A stretch of 64,000 nt of DNA, taken from Nitrospinaceae bacterium. GTDB lineage: Bacteria > Nitrospinota > Nitrospinia > Nitrospinales > Nitrospinaceae. Every line of letters begins with the position of its first letter. The stretch's first letter is position 1. Below are positions 8,838-16,874 of this stretch, piece by piece. Both the position numbers and the translations under genes were made by a program. The stretch lies in contig JANQEK010000034.1 in NCBI GenBank assembly GCA_028278405.1, positions 1 to 64,000 on the forward strand, written 5' to 3'. The notes beneath the pieces are model-generated. The model had not been told where the DNA came from. It made no database searches and saw nothing but the letters and a program-made list of their open reading frames with translations.

Positions 8838-10649
8838 TCAGGCGCCCACAGCTTCTGTTACCGCCTCGTCCCGCGCCATTCTCAGGAGCTCCTCCCGTCC
8901 GAATCGATCCAGATAGAGTAAAAAGTGCTCCCGCGACAGGTAGTTCCAGATTTTGCGGGAAGGGAACTGCTCTTCAAGCACTTCATCGAACCGTTCGTAA
9001 ACTTCCATGACTTCCTCGCGCGGCATCCCTGTCTGTATTTCGTAGTCGTAGATGATCGCCATATCCCGCTCCGGATCGTGCAGGATACGATCGATCGAAA
9101 ATTTTTCCGGGTTGTGGTAAATAGCCGAATCCTTTTCCAGGGTGAACGTCGATTGTCCGACCGAGTGGATATACCCCTCTCCCCGTTCCCCGTAATCGAC
9201 GGTGAACTGAATGGTGTCCTCGGCTTCCTCCCGTTCCTCCGTGGGAAAACCGAAGAACAGGTACAGATGATTCCAGATACCGGCGCGTGAACTGTTTTGC
9301 AGCACCTCGCGTTCTGTTTTCTGGTCGCATCCTTTGTCGATGATCGACAGCACCCGGTCATTGGCGCTTTCCAGTCCGAAAAACAGCATGATGAAGCCCG
9401 CATCGAACATGTCCTTGAACAGGTCTTCGCTTTCGACGGTGTCGGCCTCAAACTTGATCATGCCCAGCGCTTTCATGTCCACCTTGTGCTTGAGCAGAGA
9501 ATAGGACATGCGTTTGAATGCGTTGGGTGAGATAGCCTCATCCGAAAACGTGAAATAGCGGGTGCCGTACCGTTTACCCAGATAGTCGAGATCGAGCGCC
9601 ACACGTTCCTCGCTCTCCTTGCGGTAATAGGAGTCGTAGATGTGGCTGTGAGTGCAGAACGTGCACTTACCCCAATAGCATCCGCGGCTGGCCATGTAGG
9701 GCAGGACAGGATAGGGCATCAAGTATTTGTCGAGCGGCAATTGGTCGAAGGTCGGCCGTACCAGTTGGTCGTACGGCAGGGATTCGGACTTGGCGTTGGT
9801 GATCACTGCATCCTGTTCGAGATGGGTCAAGTTCGGCACTTCGCTCAATGGGCCGTCCGCTTTGAGTTGTTCCACCAGCTTCAGCAGCGGATATTCGCCT
9901 TCGAACTGAACAATACTGTGAAATATTTTTTCGAACAGCACCTGCTTGTTTTTTAACGTATCCGAGTGGCGAGTGAAAACACTTCCGCCGATGCAGATGT
10001 GCAGATGAGGGTATTGCTCGCGGAGCAGGCGCGCCAGCGTCAGACCGGCAATCACCTGTCCGACATGAATGATCGAAATACCCACCAGGCCATAATCCTT
10101 CCAGGGCACTTTGGCCATCATCTTGTCTTTAAACAATGTGAGGTACGGGTTGGTCACCGGGTCGGCGGTGGCCTGCAGAATCCCGGCCAGGTTTTCCTCC
10201 GGATTGCCCTGCATGAAAAACGACTCCAAATCCACCTTGGTCGGGAAATGCGCGTAGGAGATCAGTTTCATGGCAACTTTCAGGGTGGTGTAAGCACGCT
10301 TGTAAACCGGGAACTGAAAAAACATCTCCTCGTTTCTCAGGGCGTTCTTGGCATCTTCCACACCGTCCAGGACGGATTCCAGAAAATCGGTATCGCCCAG
10401 GATTTCGCGGTAGACCCCTTTGACTTCGTTTTCCTCCGGAGTGTAGGCTGGCTGGTTGAGGCGTGCCTTGATTTTTTCCAGGCATTCCTCGAGATAACTG
10501 CGATGGAGGAAGGTGTCATAGCTTTCGATATTAAAATCAAATTGATCCACCTCGTGGCCGTGGTGCTGAAGATAGGCCGTCAGCGTGGGCAGAGCCAGAT
10601 AAGGCTGGCTGGGAAACCATTGCGGTGGAAAAACTAAAGCTGTTTTCAT
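8838..10649 (-). CDS. B12-binding-domain radical SAM protein
   Basis: 603 residues. The first 200 residues resemble the cobalamin-binding Rossmann domain of class B radical SAM enzymes (ALVFPPQWFPSQPYLALPTLTAYL start; GLVGISIIHVGQVIAGLTLARLL; HICIGGSVFT). The radical SAM barrel begins at ASRGCYWGKCTFC, the CX4CX2C form common in this subgroup, and FTFSDEAISP and IMLFFGLESANDRVL follow. Class B enzymes usually methylate unactivated carbons or rearrange skeletons of natural products; the substrate is not deducible. It is the promoter-proximal gene of the TPR/methyltransferase/radical SAM set, with a 99-base gap to the TPR gene. Confidence 0.85.
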   Translation of the reverse strand: MKTALVFPPQWFPSQPYLALPTLTAYLQHHGHEVDQFDFNIESYDTFLHRSYLEECLEKIKARLNQPAYTPEENEVKGVYREILGDTDFLESVLDGVEDAKNALRNEEMFFQFPVYKRAYTTLKVAMKLISYAHFPTKVDLESFFMQGNPEENLAGILQATADPVTNPYLTLFKDKMMAKVPWKDYGLVGISIIHVGQVIAGLTLARLLREQYPHLHICIGGSVFTRHSDTLKNKQVLFEKIFHSIVQFEGEYPLLKLVEQLKADGPLSEVPNLTHLEQDAVITNAKSESLPYDQLVRPTFDQLPLDKYLMPYPVLPYMASRGCYWGKCTFCTHSHIYDSYYRKESEERVALDLDYLGKRYGTRYFTFSDEAISPNAFKRMSYSLLKHKVDMKALGMIKFEADTVESEDLFKDMFDAGFIMLFFGLESANDRVLSIIDKGCDQKTEREVLQNSSRAGIWNHLYLFFGFPTEEREEAEDTIQFTVDYGERGEGYIHSVGQSTFTLEKDSAIYHNPEKFSIDRILHDPERDMAIIYDYEIQTGMPREEVMEVYERFDEVLEEQFPSRKIWNYLSREHFLLYLDRFGREELLRMARDEAVTEAVGA

Positions 10650-10842
10650 GCTGGAACTTTTGACTCAATAGTTGGAATTTGTTGAGTTTCATCATAGTTT
10701 AGGGTCTGTATCCCTGTCAATCAGGGGTTTGAGTTTTCACGTTTTCCATCGACAGATAGACGCGACATAACGTCTTGTGGGTCAAGGGGTTTTACATGGA
10801 ACCCCATTGTGAAAAACCTGTGAAAGGAGGGGGCTTATTGTC
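10650..10842. other. Intergenic stretch between divergent transcription units
   Basis: Together with the promoter and leader that follow, this forms a 320-base gap between the B12 radical SAM gene (minus) and the acidic island (plus). I see no open frame, tRNA or clear hairpin in it. It should contain the minus-strand promoter of the radical SAM set, but no convincing -35/-10 pair was found. Confidence 0.5.
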
Positions 10843-10872
10843 TTGACACTCTTAATGATAAACATATATAAT
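10843..10872 (+). promoter_or_regulatory. Strong sigma70-type promoter of the accessory island
   Basis: TTGACA and TATAAT, both perfect consensus hexamers, are separated by 18 bases. Transcription would start near 10880, giving a leader of about 90 bases before the TTG start of the acidic protein gene. This is the cleanest housekeeping promoter seen in the window. Confidence 0.85.
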
Positions 10873-10969
10873 CCGAACTGATTCCAAAAAAATCGTCTAA
10901 ACCATTAATTTTGAATATATTTTCGGAAGTACTCCGGCAGTTTATTGTTTTTTTGAAGGAGATAAGGCA

Positions 10970-11584
10970 TTGAGTGAACAAGAGACCAATACAGAAGAAG
11001 TAGAGGATCAACAAGGGGCTACGGATGCCGAGGCCAACCAGCGGCAAGAAGATCCCATAGGCGACCTTTCAGAGCTTGAAAGGATAAAAAAGGAGCTTGA
11101 GGAAGAAAAAGCTAAGGCGGCGAAAGAGCTTCAGGAAGGTGAGGAAGAGGATGAAGATCTCCGCGAGGTCGATTATCTCCAAAAACTCATTACTCTCACC
11201 GTACAATTCGATCACCATGTCGGGGTTTATCTGATGGCCGGTTACATTGATTGCGGTTTGAAATACAACCACATGCTGGCGGAAGCCTACCTCAAGCATC
11301 TGGGTTCGATCCAGGGTTTCCTGCGACTCTTGGAAAAAGTGGATGGCGTGACCCGTGAGACGGTCACCAAGGATTGTATTATCCGGGTCCGCAACGTGAT
11401 TCAGGAAATCCATAAAAATCTTGTCAAGCCGGTATACAAGGAAGTCAGCTTGATGAAGAAAAAACCCAACATGGAAAATCTGGATAATTTCAAGCGCGAC
11501 TGGAATGACCGTCTGAATGAGTTGCAAGGCGCCTGTGACTTTGAGTACCAGATTCTGGATGTGAAAAAATTTATGGTGGAATAA
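10970..11584 (+). CDS. Acidic-leader protein of unknown function
   Basis: 204 residues. The TTG start is chosen because GAAGGAG lies eight bases upstream. Residues 1-70 are Glu-rich and probably coiled-coil; the rest (LQKLITLTVQFDHHVGVYLMAGYIDCG onward) is predicted alpha-helical with no motif I recognise. There is no signal peptide or membrane segment. It stands alone between a very strong promoter and a terminator, so it is likely abundant. The acidic leader links it to the NHL, TPR and DUF1566 proteins downstream. Confidence 0.75.
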   Translation: MSEQETNTEEVEDQQGATDAEANQRQEDPIGDLSELERIKKELEEEKAKAAKELQEGEEEDEDLREVDYLQKLITLTVQFDHHVGVYLMAGYIDCGLKYNHMLAEAYLKHLGSIQGFLRLLEKVDGVTRETVTKDCIIRVRNVIQEIHKNLVKPVYKEVSLMKKKPNMENLDNFKRDWNDRLNELQGACDFEYQILDVKKFMVE

Positions 11585-11672
11585 GGCCACGGCGGACGGT
11601 CTTAAAGGTTTTCCCCATGACAGGTGTTGCAATAAATAGTGGCTCGTGATTGAGCCGGGAACACATACAATG

Positions 11673-11701
11673 CGGAAGCCTTCACGGCTTCCGTTTTCGT
11701 T
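11673..11701 (+). terminator. Rho-independent terminator
   Basis: Stem CGGAAGCC/GGCTTCCG with a five-base loop followed by TTTTCGTTT. It separates the strongly expressed acidic-protein gene from the rest of the island. Confidence 0.8.
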
Positions 11702-11769
11702 TATAAGAGTCTTTAAAAATCAGCGTAAGCTGCACCGGTCATTGGTGCCGGGTATGGGAAATACATTCA

Positions 11770-12804
11770 ATGAGCGAAGATGAATTAGAACAGAATTCAG
11801 CGGACGCGGAAGTTTTGGACGAATCCGTAGGCACCGGTACTCTGGAGGTGATCGAAAAAGGCGAAGAAATTCTCCCTGAGGAGCAACCGAAATGGGCGGA
11901 TGTCGATCACTCCAAGTTATATATCTGGGTAGCCGATTCCGGAAATGACCGTATCCAGAAGTTCGACGGCAATGGTAAGTTCCTGTTCCAGTTTGGAAAA
12001 TCCGCCGGAACCCGGCCTCCATATCGCGAAGGTCATTTCAAGGGGCCTTTCGGCGTGGCGGTGGATAAGGAGGGCAACATCTGGGTGGCGGATACCGGGT
12101 GTCACCGTATCCAGAAATTCGATTCGGAAGGTGATTTTATTCTTTCGGTCGGAACCGAAGGTTGGGGACAGGAAAAATTCTACTGGCCGGAGGCCATCCT
12201 GGCTGAGCCCGGCGGAACCATTCTGGTGGCGGATACCCACAATCATTCCCTAAAAAGATATGACGATGACGGCGATTACCTGCTGGGATTCGGTTTTCCG
12301 GGAGACTTTGACGGGTTCTGCAAATTTCCTACCGGTGTAGCGGTGGATCAGGAAGGTAACATTTATGTAGCGGATCGCGACAATCAGCGCGTCCAGATTT
12401 TCAATGAAGATGGACAGTTTCTATCCAAGTTCGGCGAGTACGGATTCGAAGAGGGTCGTTTCAATTTCCCCTGTGATTTAACGGTGCGTAACGACGGAAC
12501 GGTGCTGGTGGTGGAAAAAAGCCAGAACCGGATGCAATTGTTCGACCGCGAAGGAAACTTTATCCGTGTCGTGGGTGAATTTGGAAAACGCGATGGACAG
12601 TTCAATTGCCCGATGGCAGTGGTGGAAGATCCCTATGGTTTTGTGTTTGTGGTTGACACGCTGAACCATCGCATTCAGAAGTTCGATCCGGATTTGAATT
12701 TTGTCGCCAAATGGGGATCGGTCGGTAACGAGGAAAAACAGTTTAACAATCCCTCCGGTTTGTGTCTGTCCTGGGAGCCGGATTGGGTTCCCATGGATGA
12801 GTAA
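11770..12804 (+). CDS. NHL-repeat beta-propeller protein with acidic leader
   Basis: 344 residues. After a 40-residue acidic leader there are six NHL blades, each with a core such as GVAVDKEGNIWVADTGCHRIQKFD, VAVDQEGNIYVADRDNQRVQIF and VVEDPYGFVFVVDTLNHRIQKFD, closing a six-bladed propeller. NHL propellers bind proteins or RNA and lack intrinsic catalysis unless fused to another domain; none is fused here. No signal peptide is present. The stop overlaps the start region of the following secreted DUF1566 gene, which points to coupled expression. Confidence 0.9.
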   Translation: MSEDELEQNSADAEVLDESVGTGTLEVIEKGEEILPEEQPKWADVDHSKLYIWVADSGNDRIQKFDGNGKFLFQFGKSAGTRPPYREGHFKGPFGVAVDKEGNIWVADTGCHRIQKFDSEGDFILSVGTEGWGQEKFYWPEAILAEPGGTILVADTHNHSLKRYDDDGDYLLGFGFPGDFDGFCKFPTGVAVDQEGNIYVADRDNQRVQIFNEDGQFLSKFGEYGFEEGRFNFPCDLTVRNDGTVLVVEKSQNRMQLFDREGNFIRVVGEFGKRDGQFNCPMAVVEDPYGFVFVVDTLNHRIQKFDPDLNFVAKWGSVGNEEKQFNNPSGLCLSWEPDWVPMDE

Positions 12805-12820
12805 CGAGAGGATGCAGCGA

Positions 12821-13495
12821 ATGGTAGAGATCCGTCCGGTTCGACGTCTGAACCTTCACTTGACGTTAAAAACAGTTGTCCTGACAATTGCTGTAGCGGT
12901 TTTTCCTTTTTCAGGTTTGGCGGGTGAAACGATCCCGGACAATCCGGCGGCGCAGCAAGCGAAGGAAGACAAGACGGACTACGAATTCGGCGGACAGATT
13001 CTGACGTTGACCGAACCGAAAGCAGACGCGGCGCCCACCTCCGATAATCCCCGGTTCCGGGACAACAAAAATGGGACCGTGACCGATCTGGAAACGAACC
13101 TGACCTGGGTCCAGATCGATTCGTATCAAACCCGCAAACAGTGGATCAACTGGCACAAAGCGCAGGATTATCTTCGAGAATTAAATGAAGCCAAGTTCGG
13201 AGGTGCGAGTAACTGGCGTTTGCCGACTCGCAAGGAATTGGCAGCTCTTTTTGATGAGAAACAGTCGATTCCCTGGAACTATTACTGGACGAAGAACGAA
13301 TTGCATATCGACCCCATATTCGGGAAAAGCCATTGCTGCTATTGGTCCAGCGAGGAAGCGAAAGGGGATATGGCCTGGGGGTATAATTATATCCGGGGTA
13401 AGGCTTATTTGAGCATGAAAGGAGGCATTCAACACTCCCTCAGTGTGATTCGTGCAGTGCGGGATAACGAGGATTCGGAGGTGGCTGAAAAGTGA
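12821..13495 (+). CDS. Secreted DUF1566 (Lcl domain) protein
   Basis: About 224 residues from the ATG that has GAGAGGA eight bases upstream; in-frame ATGs at 12797 and 12812 are alternatives. Residues 15-37 form a signal peptide (LTLKTVVLTIAVAVFPFSGLAGE). The DUF1566 domain runs from FRDNKNGTVTDLETNLTW to VIRAVRD, with the family's WRLPT core. DUF1566 (Lcl C-terminal-like) domains have a C-type-lectin-like fold and are thought to bind ligands or proteins. It is the only clearly exported member of the eight DUF1566 proteins in this island. Confidence 0.8.
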   Translation: MVEIRPVRRLNLHLTLKTVVLTIAVAVFPFSGLAGETIPDNPAAQQAKEDKTDYEFGGQILTLTEPKADAAPTSDNPRFRDNKNGTVTDLETNLTWVQIDSYQTRKQWINWHKAQDYLRELNEAKFGGASNWRLPTRKELAALFDEKQSIPWNYYWTKNELHIDPIFGKSHCCYWSSEEAKGDMAWGYNYIRGKAYLSMKGGIQHSLSVIRAVRDNEDSEVAEK

Positions 13496-13524
13496 ACCTC
13501 CGGCCCAAGGAAATCATTTGAATC

Positions 13525-14328
13525 ATGAGCGCGGAAGAGACAGAAGAAAACGCCGTACCGGAACAACCGGCGGCTGACGAAGAAACCGATCCTGGCCTGC
13601 AGGAAGTCGAGGAGGATGAAGCGACCCTCGACCAGCTTGAGAAGGAAGGTGGGGATCTGGCGGAATTCGACCTGGAGGCGCAGATCGAGGAATTCCGTGC
13701 CGCCATTGAAGAAGACCCGGACAATTGTGTTCATCATTACAATCTTGCCGAAGCCCTCGAAGAGTTGGGAGATCGGGAAGAAGCCAAAGCGGAATACGAA
13801 CGCGCTCTCGAATGCGATAAGGAGCAGGACTTTCACGCGATTATCCATTATGGAATGGGCAATCTGATTTATCATCAACTGCTGGCGGGGATTCAATCTG
13901 TCGTCGTGAAGAGTTCCGTCGGTTTGCATTCTGCCCACAAGCCGGGGGATTCCATCGTCGAGGTTTACGAGGAAGATTACACGGTTCCGATTCATCACTT
14001 CCAAAAGGCCATGGAGTTTCTTCCGCAACTCAAAGCGGATGAAGAACTGGTAGACTACATCAGCAAGGAAGCACCGGTTCAACTGGCCAACATTTATTAC
14101 AAATGGGGATCGGATCTGATCGATAAATCCCGGCAGATTGCCAAGTATGGCAACGAAATCCAGGATGTGCAGAAAGCCCTGAAGTTGATTAAAAAGACTT
14201 TGGAAATCGACCCTAACCATTCCCAGGCTAATTTGATGTCCAAGTACGCCAAGAAAATGCTGGCCGAGGGATGGAAAGCGTTTGACGAGTATGGATTCGA
14301 AGCCAAGGACATTCAGGGCTTGGGATAA
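13525..14328 (+). CDS. TPR protein with acidic leader
   Basis: 267 residues. The first 55 residues are Glu/Asp-rich. TPR-like helices follow: EEFRAAIEEDPDNCVHHYNLAEALEE and DREEAKAEYERALEC, then a longer helical insert, then ALKLIKKTLEIDPNHSQANLMSKYAKKML. There is no signal peptide. The start has AAGGAA upstream and lies 29 bases after the secreted DUF1566 gene. The acidic leader plus interaction domain repeats the pattern of its neighbours, suggesting a cytosolic assembly factor (inference). Confidence 0.8.
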   Translation: MSAEETEENAVPEQPAADEETDPGLQEVEEDEATLDQLEKEGGDLAEFDLEAQIEEFRAAIEEDPDNCVHHYNLAEALEELGDREEAKAEYERALECDKEQDFHAIIHYGMGNLIYHQLLAGIQSVVVKSSVGLHSAHKPGDSIVEVYEEDYTVPIHHFQKAMEFLPQLKADEELVDYISKEAPVQLANIYYKWGSDLIDKSRQIAKYGNEIQDVQKALKLIKKTLEIDPNHSQANLMSKYAKKMLAEGWKAFDEYGFEAKDIQGLG

Positions 14329-14367
14329 ACAGAATTTATTTTCAATGAACCTAGACGCAGGTTATCC

Positions 14368-14763
14368 ATGGCAGATATAAAAAAACTGATTAAAACCCAC
14401 TTGAGCAAAGATGGACAGGTACTCAATCTTAAAGCCAAATATATCCGTGAAGTCGGTGCGAAGGAGTTGGCTCAATGCGAAGAGTTATCCACCTTACGCG
14501 CTCTGGACCTCTCGCAGAATGATATCGGAGACGAAGGGGTGAAAGCGGTTGCTGAATCTCCGGTCTTTTCCAATTTGAGAACGCTGAACCTGAAATCCAA
14601 CCGTGTGACCGATGTGGGAGCGGAATTTCTTGCCAATTCCACCACTTTAACCAACCTGAAATCCATCCAGCTGGTCGTCAACGACCTGACGGAGGAAGGG
14701 GAGCGGGCTCTGATGAACTCCACCTGCCTGATAAACTTGACCTCCCTCAAATTTCAGGTTTGA
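14368..14763 (+). CDS. Small leucine-rich-repeat protein (ribonuclease-inhibitor type)
   Basis: 131 residues with three to four consecutive LRRs of about 28 residues, each with the pattern L..L.L..N.I...G...: LRALDLSQNDIGDEGVKAVA, LRTLNLKSNRVTDVGAEFLA and LKSIQLVVNDLTEEGERALM. This is the RNase-inhibitor-like LRR class that forms a short curved interaction surface. No signal peptide and no enzymatic domain. It follows the TPR gene by 39 bases on the same strand and is probably another binding component of the island. Confidence 0.85.
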   Translation: MADIKKLIKTHLSKDGQVLNLKAKYIREVGAKELAQCEELSTLRALDLSQNDIGDEGVKAVAESPVFSNLRTLNLKSNRVTDVGAEFLANSTTLTNLKSIQLVVNDLTEEGERALMNSTCLINLTSLKFQV

Positions 14764-14776
14764 GACAGGTATTTTC

Positions 14777-14788
14777 GGGCCCGGGCCC
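14777..14788. repeat. Self-complementary GC 12-mer
   Basis: GGGCCCGGGCCC lies 14 bases after the LRR stop codon. It is a perfect palindrome without a T-run, so it is a weak terminator candidate at best; no function is claimed. Confidence 0.35.
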
Positions 14789-14947
14789 AGCTGATCTCAA
14801 CTATTTGATTTTTATGGATTTATTATCCATAGAATGTGCTAAAATTAATGCCTTGACTTGGTTGGCGGGTTTTGATAGTTTTCCCTCCATACGAGACTAG
14901 TGGTGGGCTCTCACGAGGAGCTGGCCATGGGCAGTGTCTAACGTGCG

Positions 14948-14970
14948 CATTTTGAACAGAATTCAAAATG
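14948..14970. promoter_or_regulatory. Inverted repeat upstream of a secreted-protein gene
   Basis: CATTTTGAA and TTCAAAATG are perfect 9-base arms around a 5-base spacer, about 95 bases upstream of the start codon at 15063. An overlapping pair GAACA/TGTTC extends it. It could be a repressor operator or an mRNA hairpin; no confident -35/-10 pair was identified beside it. Confidence 0.4.
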
Positions 14971-15062
14971 TGTTCTTGCTGAAAAAGAGTTTTAGAGTCT
15001 TATCGACTTTTGTAAATAAAGTAACGTTTTTTAAATACCACCAATTTGAAAGGGGGAGCACC

Positions 15063-15554
15063 ATGGTAAGAAAAACAATTGCCGTCCTGTTCGTGGCTTT
15101 CGCTCTGCTGGCTTTCGCTTCTTTGGCAGCAGCCAACGAGACAGTGCTGAAATCCGGGCAAAGCTCTGTTTGTGAAAACGCCTCATGGATTGCTTACAAC
15201 ACCAGCGAAACAAAAGACACTGCTCTGGTATTTAACGTAGGTCCTATCGCTTATGGCTGGGGCAAAAACGTCACCCGCGTAATTCCTGCAGGTGGTTATC
15301 AAGCCAACGCATTGGCCCGGAAGACCACGTTCAAAAACAAAGGTCCGGGAGATGTTGTTGTAAACTGTCAACGCCAGCGGTTTGACCGCCATGACTGGAA
15401 AATCGATCCGGGTTCCGGAAAAACCTATCAGTCCAACTACCATATGGACCATGTACAGCCGGGTACGTACATTGAGCCTGGTCTGGGTCAGCCGGAAGGT
15501 ACGGAGCGTGGTATCGGCGCAGTTATGGGTCATCGCTCTGAATTGAATCGCTAA
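15063..15554 (+). CDS. Secreted protein of unknown function
   Basis: 163 residues with a textbook signal peptide (KTIAVLFVAFALLAFASLAAA|NE). The mature part is a compact domain with VFNVGPIAYGWGKNVTRVIPAGG and a Gly-rich C-terminus; it contains two cysteines that could pair in the periplasm. I recognise no family. The ATG follows AAAGGGGGAGCACC, a strong ribosome binding site. It has a roughly 300-base upstream region with an inverted repeat and its own terminator, so it is probably a monocistronic, well-expressed exported protein set inside a run of cytosolic genes. Confidence 0.8.
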   Translation: MVRKTIAVLFVAFALLAFASLAAANETVLKSGQSSVCENASWIAYNTSETKDTALVFNVGPIAYGWGKNVTRVIPAGGYQANALARKTTFKNKGPGDVVVNCQRQRFDRHDWKIDPGSGKTYQSNYHMDHVQPGTYIEPGLGQPEGTERGIGAVMGHRSELNR

Positions 15555-15580
15555 GCTTCACCTTTACATTTGTATTGTTA

Positions 15581-15615
15581 AAGCCGGAAGGTTTCGACCT
15601 TCCGGCTTTTTTTTT
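15581..15615 (+). terminator. Rho-independent terminator
   Basis: Stem AAGCCGGAAGG/CCTTCCGGCTT, TTTCGA-type loop, then a run of seven to nine T. Confidence 0.92.
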
Positions 15616-15685
15616 GAACCTAATATCTTGGGACCTGATCTAAACTTTAAGATGTAATGCGCAGGATTGGACTTAAGAGGCAAGT

Positions 15686-16183
15686 ATGGAAGAAGAACGG
15701 TATATAGATAACGGTGACGGAACCATAACAGACCGGAAAACCAAATTGATGTGGATGCAAAACGATTCCTATAACGTGTTTAAAAGGTTCCTGGTTTTTT
15801 CCGCTGCTAAAAAATTCATGGTCAAAATGAATGAAGAGTCTTTCGCCGGTTACAACGACTGGCGGCTGCCCAGCAAGGAAGAGGCGCATTCCCTGTATTA
15901 CCGGGAGAAGGAAAAGTCCATTCAGGACAAGTACGAAATGGCCCTGTATATTGACCCGGTATTTACCGAGGGCTGCGGTTATGACACCTGGACAAACAAT
16001 ACCCGTGGCAAGATCACGGCCTATGTTTTTTCATTTGCCAGTGGCACCGGAGGTCATAAAGAGGTGGACGACACCTTGGATACCAGTGTTCGTTTGGTAC
16101 GGGGTACGATGGACGAGGATGCTAAGGCTACATTGGGTAAAATCCCTCCTAAGAAAGGCATGATGATCAGTGATCAGCGCTGA
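15686..16183 (+). CDS. DUF1566 (Lcl domain) protein
   Basis: 165 residues, essentially a single DUF1566 domain: YIDNGDGTITDRKTKLMW at the start, GYNDWRLPSKEEAHSLY in the middle, GCGYDTWT and VRLVRG near the end, then a short basic tail. No signal peptide, so cytosolic. Start chosen at the ATG after AGAGGCAAGT. It is the first of seven consecutive plus-strand genes with this domain (one of them with two copies), interrupted only by a glutaredoxin-like gene. Confidence 0.87.
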   Translation: MEEERYIDNGDGTITDRKTKLMWMQNDSYNVFKRFLVFSAAKKFMVKMNEESFAGYNDWRLPSKEEAHSLYYREKEKSIQDKYEMALYIDPVFTEGCGYDTWTNNTRGKITAYVFSFASGTGGHKEVDDTLDTSVRLVRGTMDEDAKATLGKIPPKKGMMISDQR

Positions 16184-16247
16184 TTTTTCAAGGACTTGCC
16201 CGAATAATGGGGTCAGCTGGTTTTACCCCGGTTAGGTGTTGAAAAAT

Positions 16248-16281
16248 GAAAGTTTGGGTGATACTTTAACGGTAAACTTTC
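16248..16281. repeat. Inverted repeat between two DUF1566 genes
   Basis: GAAAGTTT and AAACTTTC are perfect 8-base arms around an 18-base loop, followed by TTAAAATTT. It could be a weak terminator after the first of the DUF1566 series. Confidence 0.4.
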
Positions 16282-16346
16282 TTAAAATTTAGGGCGTTAG
16301 GGGGTTTCCCTCCAAAGGGGGTGGGGCCGCTCTGAAAATTCACAAG

Positions 16347-16375
16347 AACCCAAAACGAGAAGTTGGTTTTGGGTT
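16347..16375 (+). promoter_or_regulatory. 10-bp perfect hairpin in front of a DUF1566 gene
   Basis: AACCCAAAAC pairs exactly with GTTTTGGGTT around a 9-base loop; the hairpin ends 11 bases before the ATG at 16387, just where a ribosome binding site would be expected. No other Shine-Dalgarno sequence is visible. It may control translation or mark a former transcript end. Confidence 0.5.
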
Positions 16376-16386
16376 TTGGCAATTAT

Positions 16387-16827
16387 ATGACAAATTGGGA
16401 AAAATTGTTTAAAGATAACGGAGACGGGACCGTAACTCAAATAGACGAAGATTTGATCTGGGCTAAAAAGGATTCCCGTCAGGAATTGGGCAAATGGCTC
16501 AATTGGGACGAGGCCAACGCCTATCGAGAGGCCTGTAACGAACAGAAATACCTGGGAAACGCGGATTGGCGACTGCCCACCAAAAGCGAAATCCGGGGCC
16601 TGCTCAAAGCTCAGGAGGCTTATGAGGAGCTGTTCATGAACCTCCCGGTTAAAAAAAAACGTTCCGTTTCCAATTATCAGGCAGGTGGGGAATGGAGTTA
16701 CTGGACCTCAGAGACCCGGTATGACTCCTATGCATGGAAATGCTATTTCCCGGTGATCAAAGAAGTATGCGTGGACCAGCAGGTCTCGACCACGGGAACC
16801 TCGGTCCGTTTGGTGAGGGACGCTTGA
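16387..16827 (+). CDS. DUF1566 (Lcl domain) protein
   Basis: 146 residues covering one DUF1566 domain: FKDNGDGTVTQIDEDLIWAKKD, NADWRLPTKSEIRGLL, YWTSETRYDSYAW and SVRLVRDA. No signal peptide. I use the ATG; a TTG eight codons earlier sits in the loop of a strong hairpin and is an alternative start. The region before it holds two inverted repeats, so this gene may be separately controlled from the preceding paralogue. Confidence 0.82.
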   Translation: MTNWEKLFKDNGDGTVTQIDEDLIWAKKDSRQELGKWLNWDEANAYREACNEQKYLGNADWRLPTKSEIRGLLKAQEAYEELFMNLPVKKKRSVSNYQAGGEWSYWTSETRYDSYAWKCYFPVIKEVCVDQQVSTTGTSVRLVRDA

Positions 16828-16874
16828 CATCATAATCCTCCTCTTTCGAGAGGTGGGCGATAAGGAGAACCATT

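Noticed and set aside
5083-10649. RiPP gene cluster with precursor peptide
   Set aside because: Two radical SAM genes made this attractive, but no short precursor-like ORF with a ribosome binding site was found in the gaps.
14853-14879. Promoter TTGACT...GATAGT before the secreted protein gene
   Set aside because: The spacing is only 15 bases and the -10 is poor; not reported as a feature.
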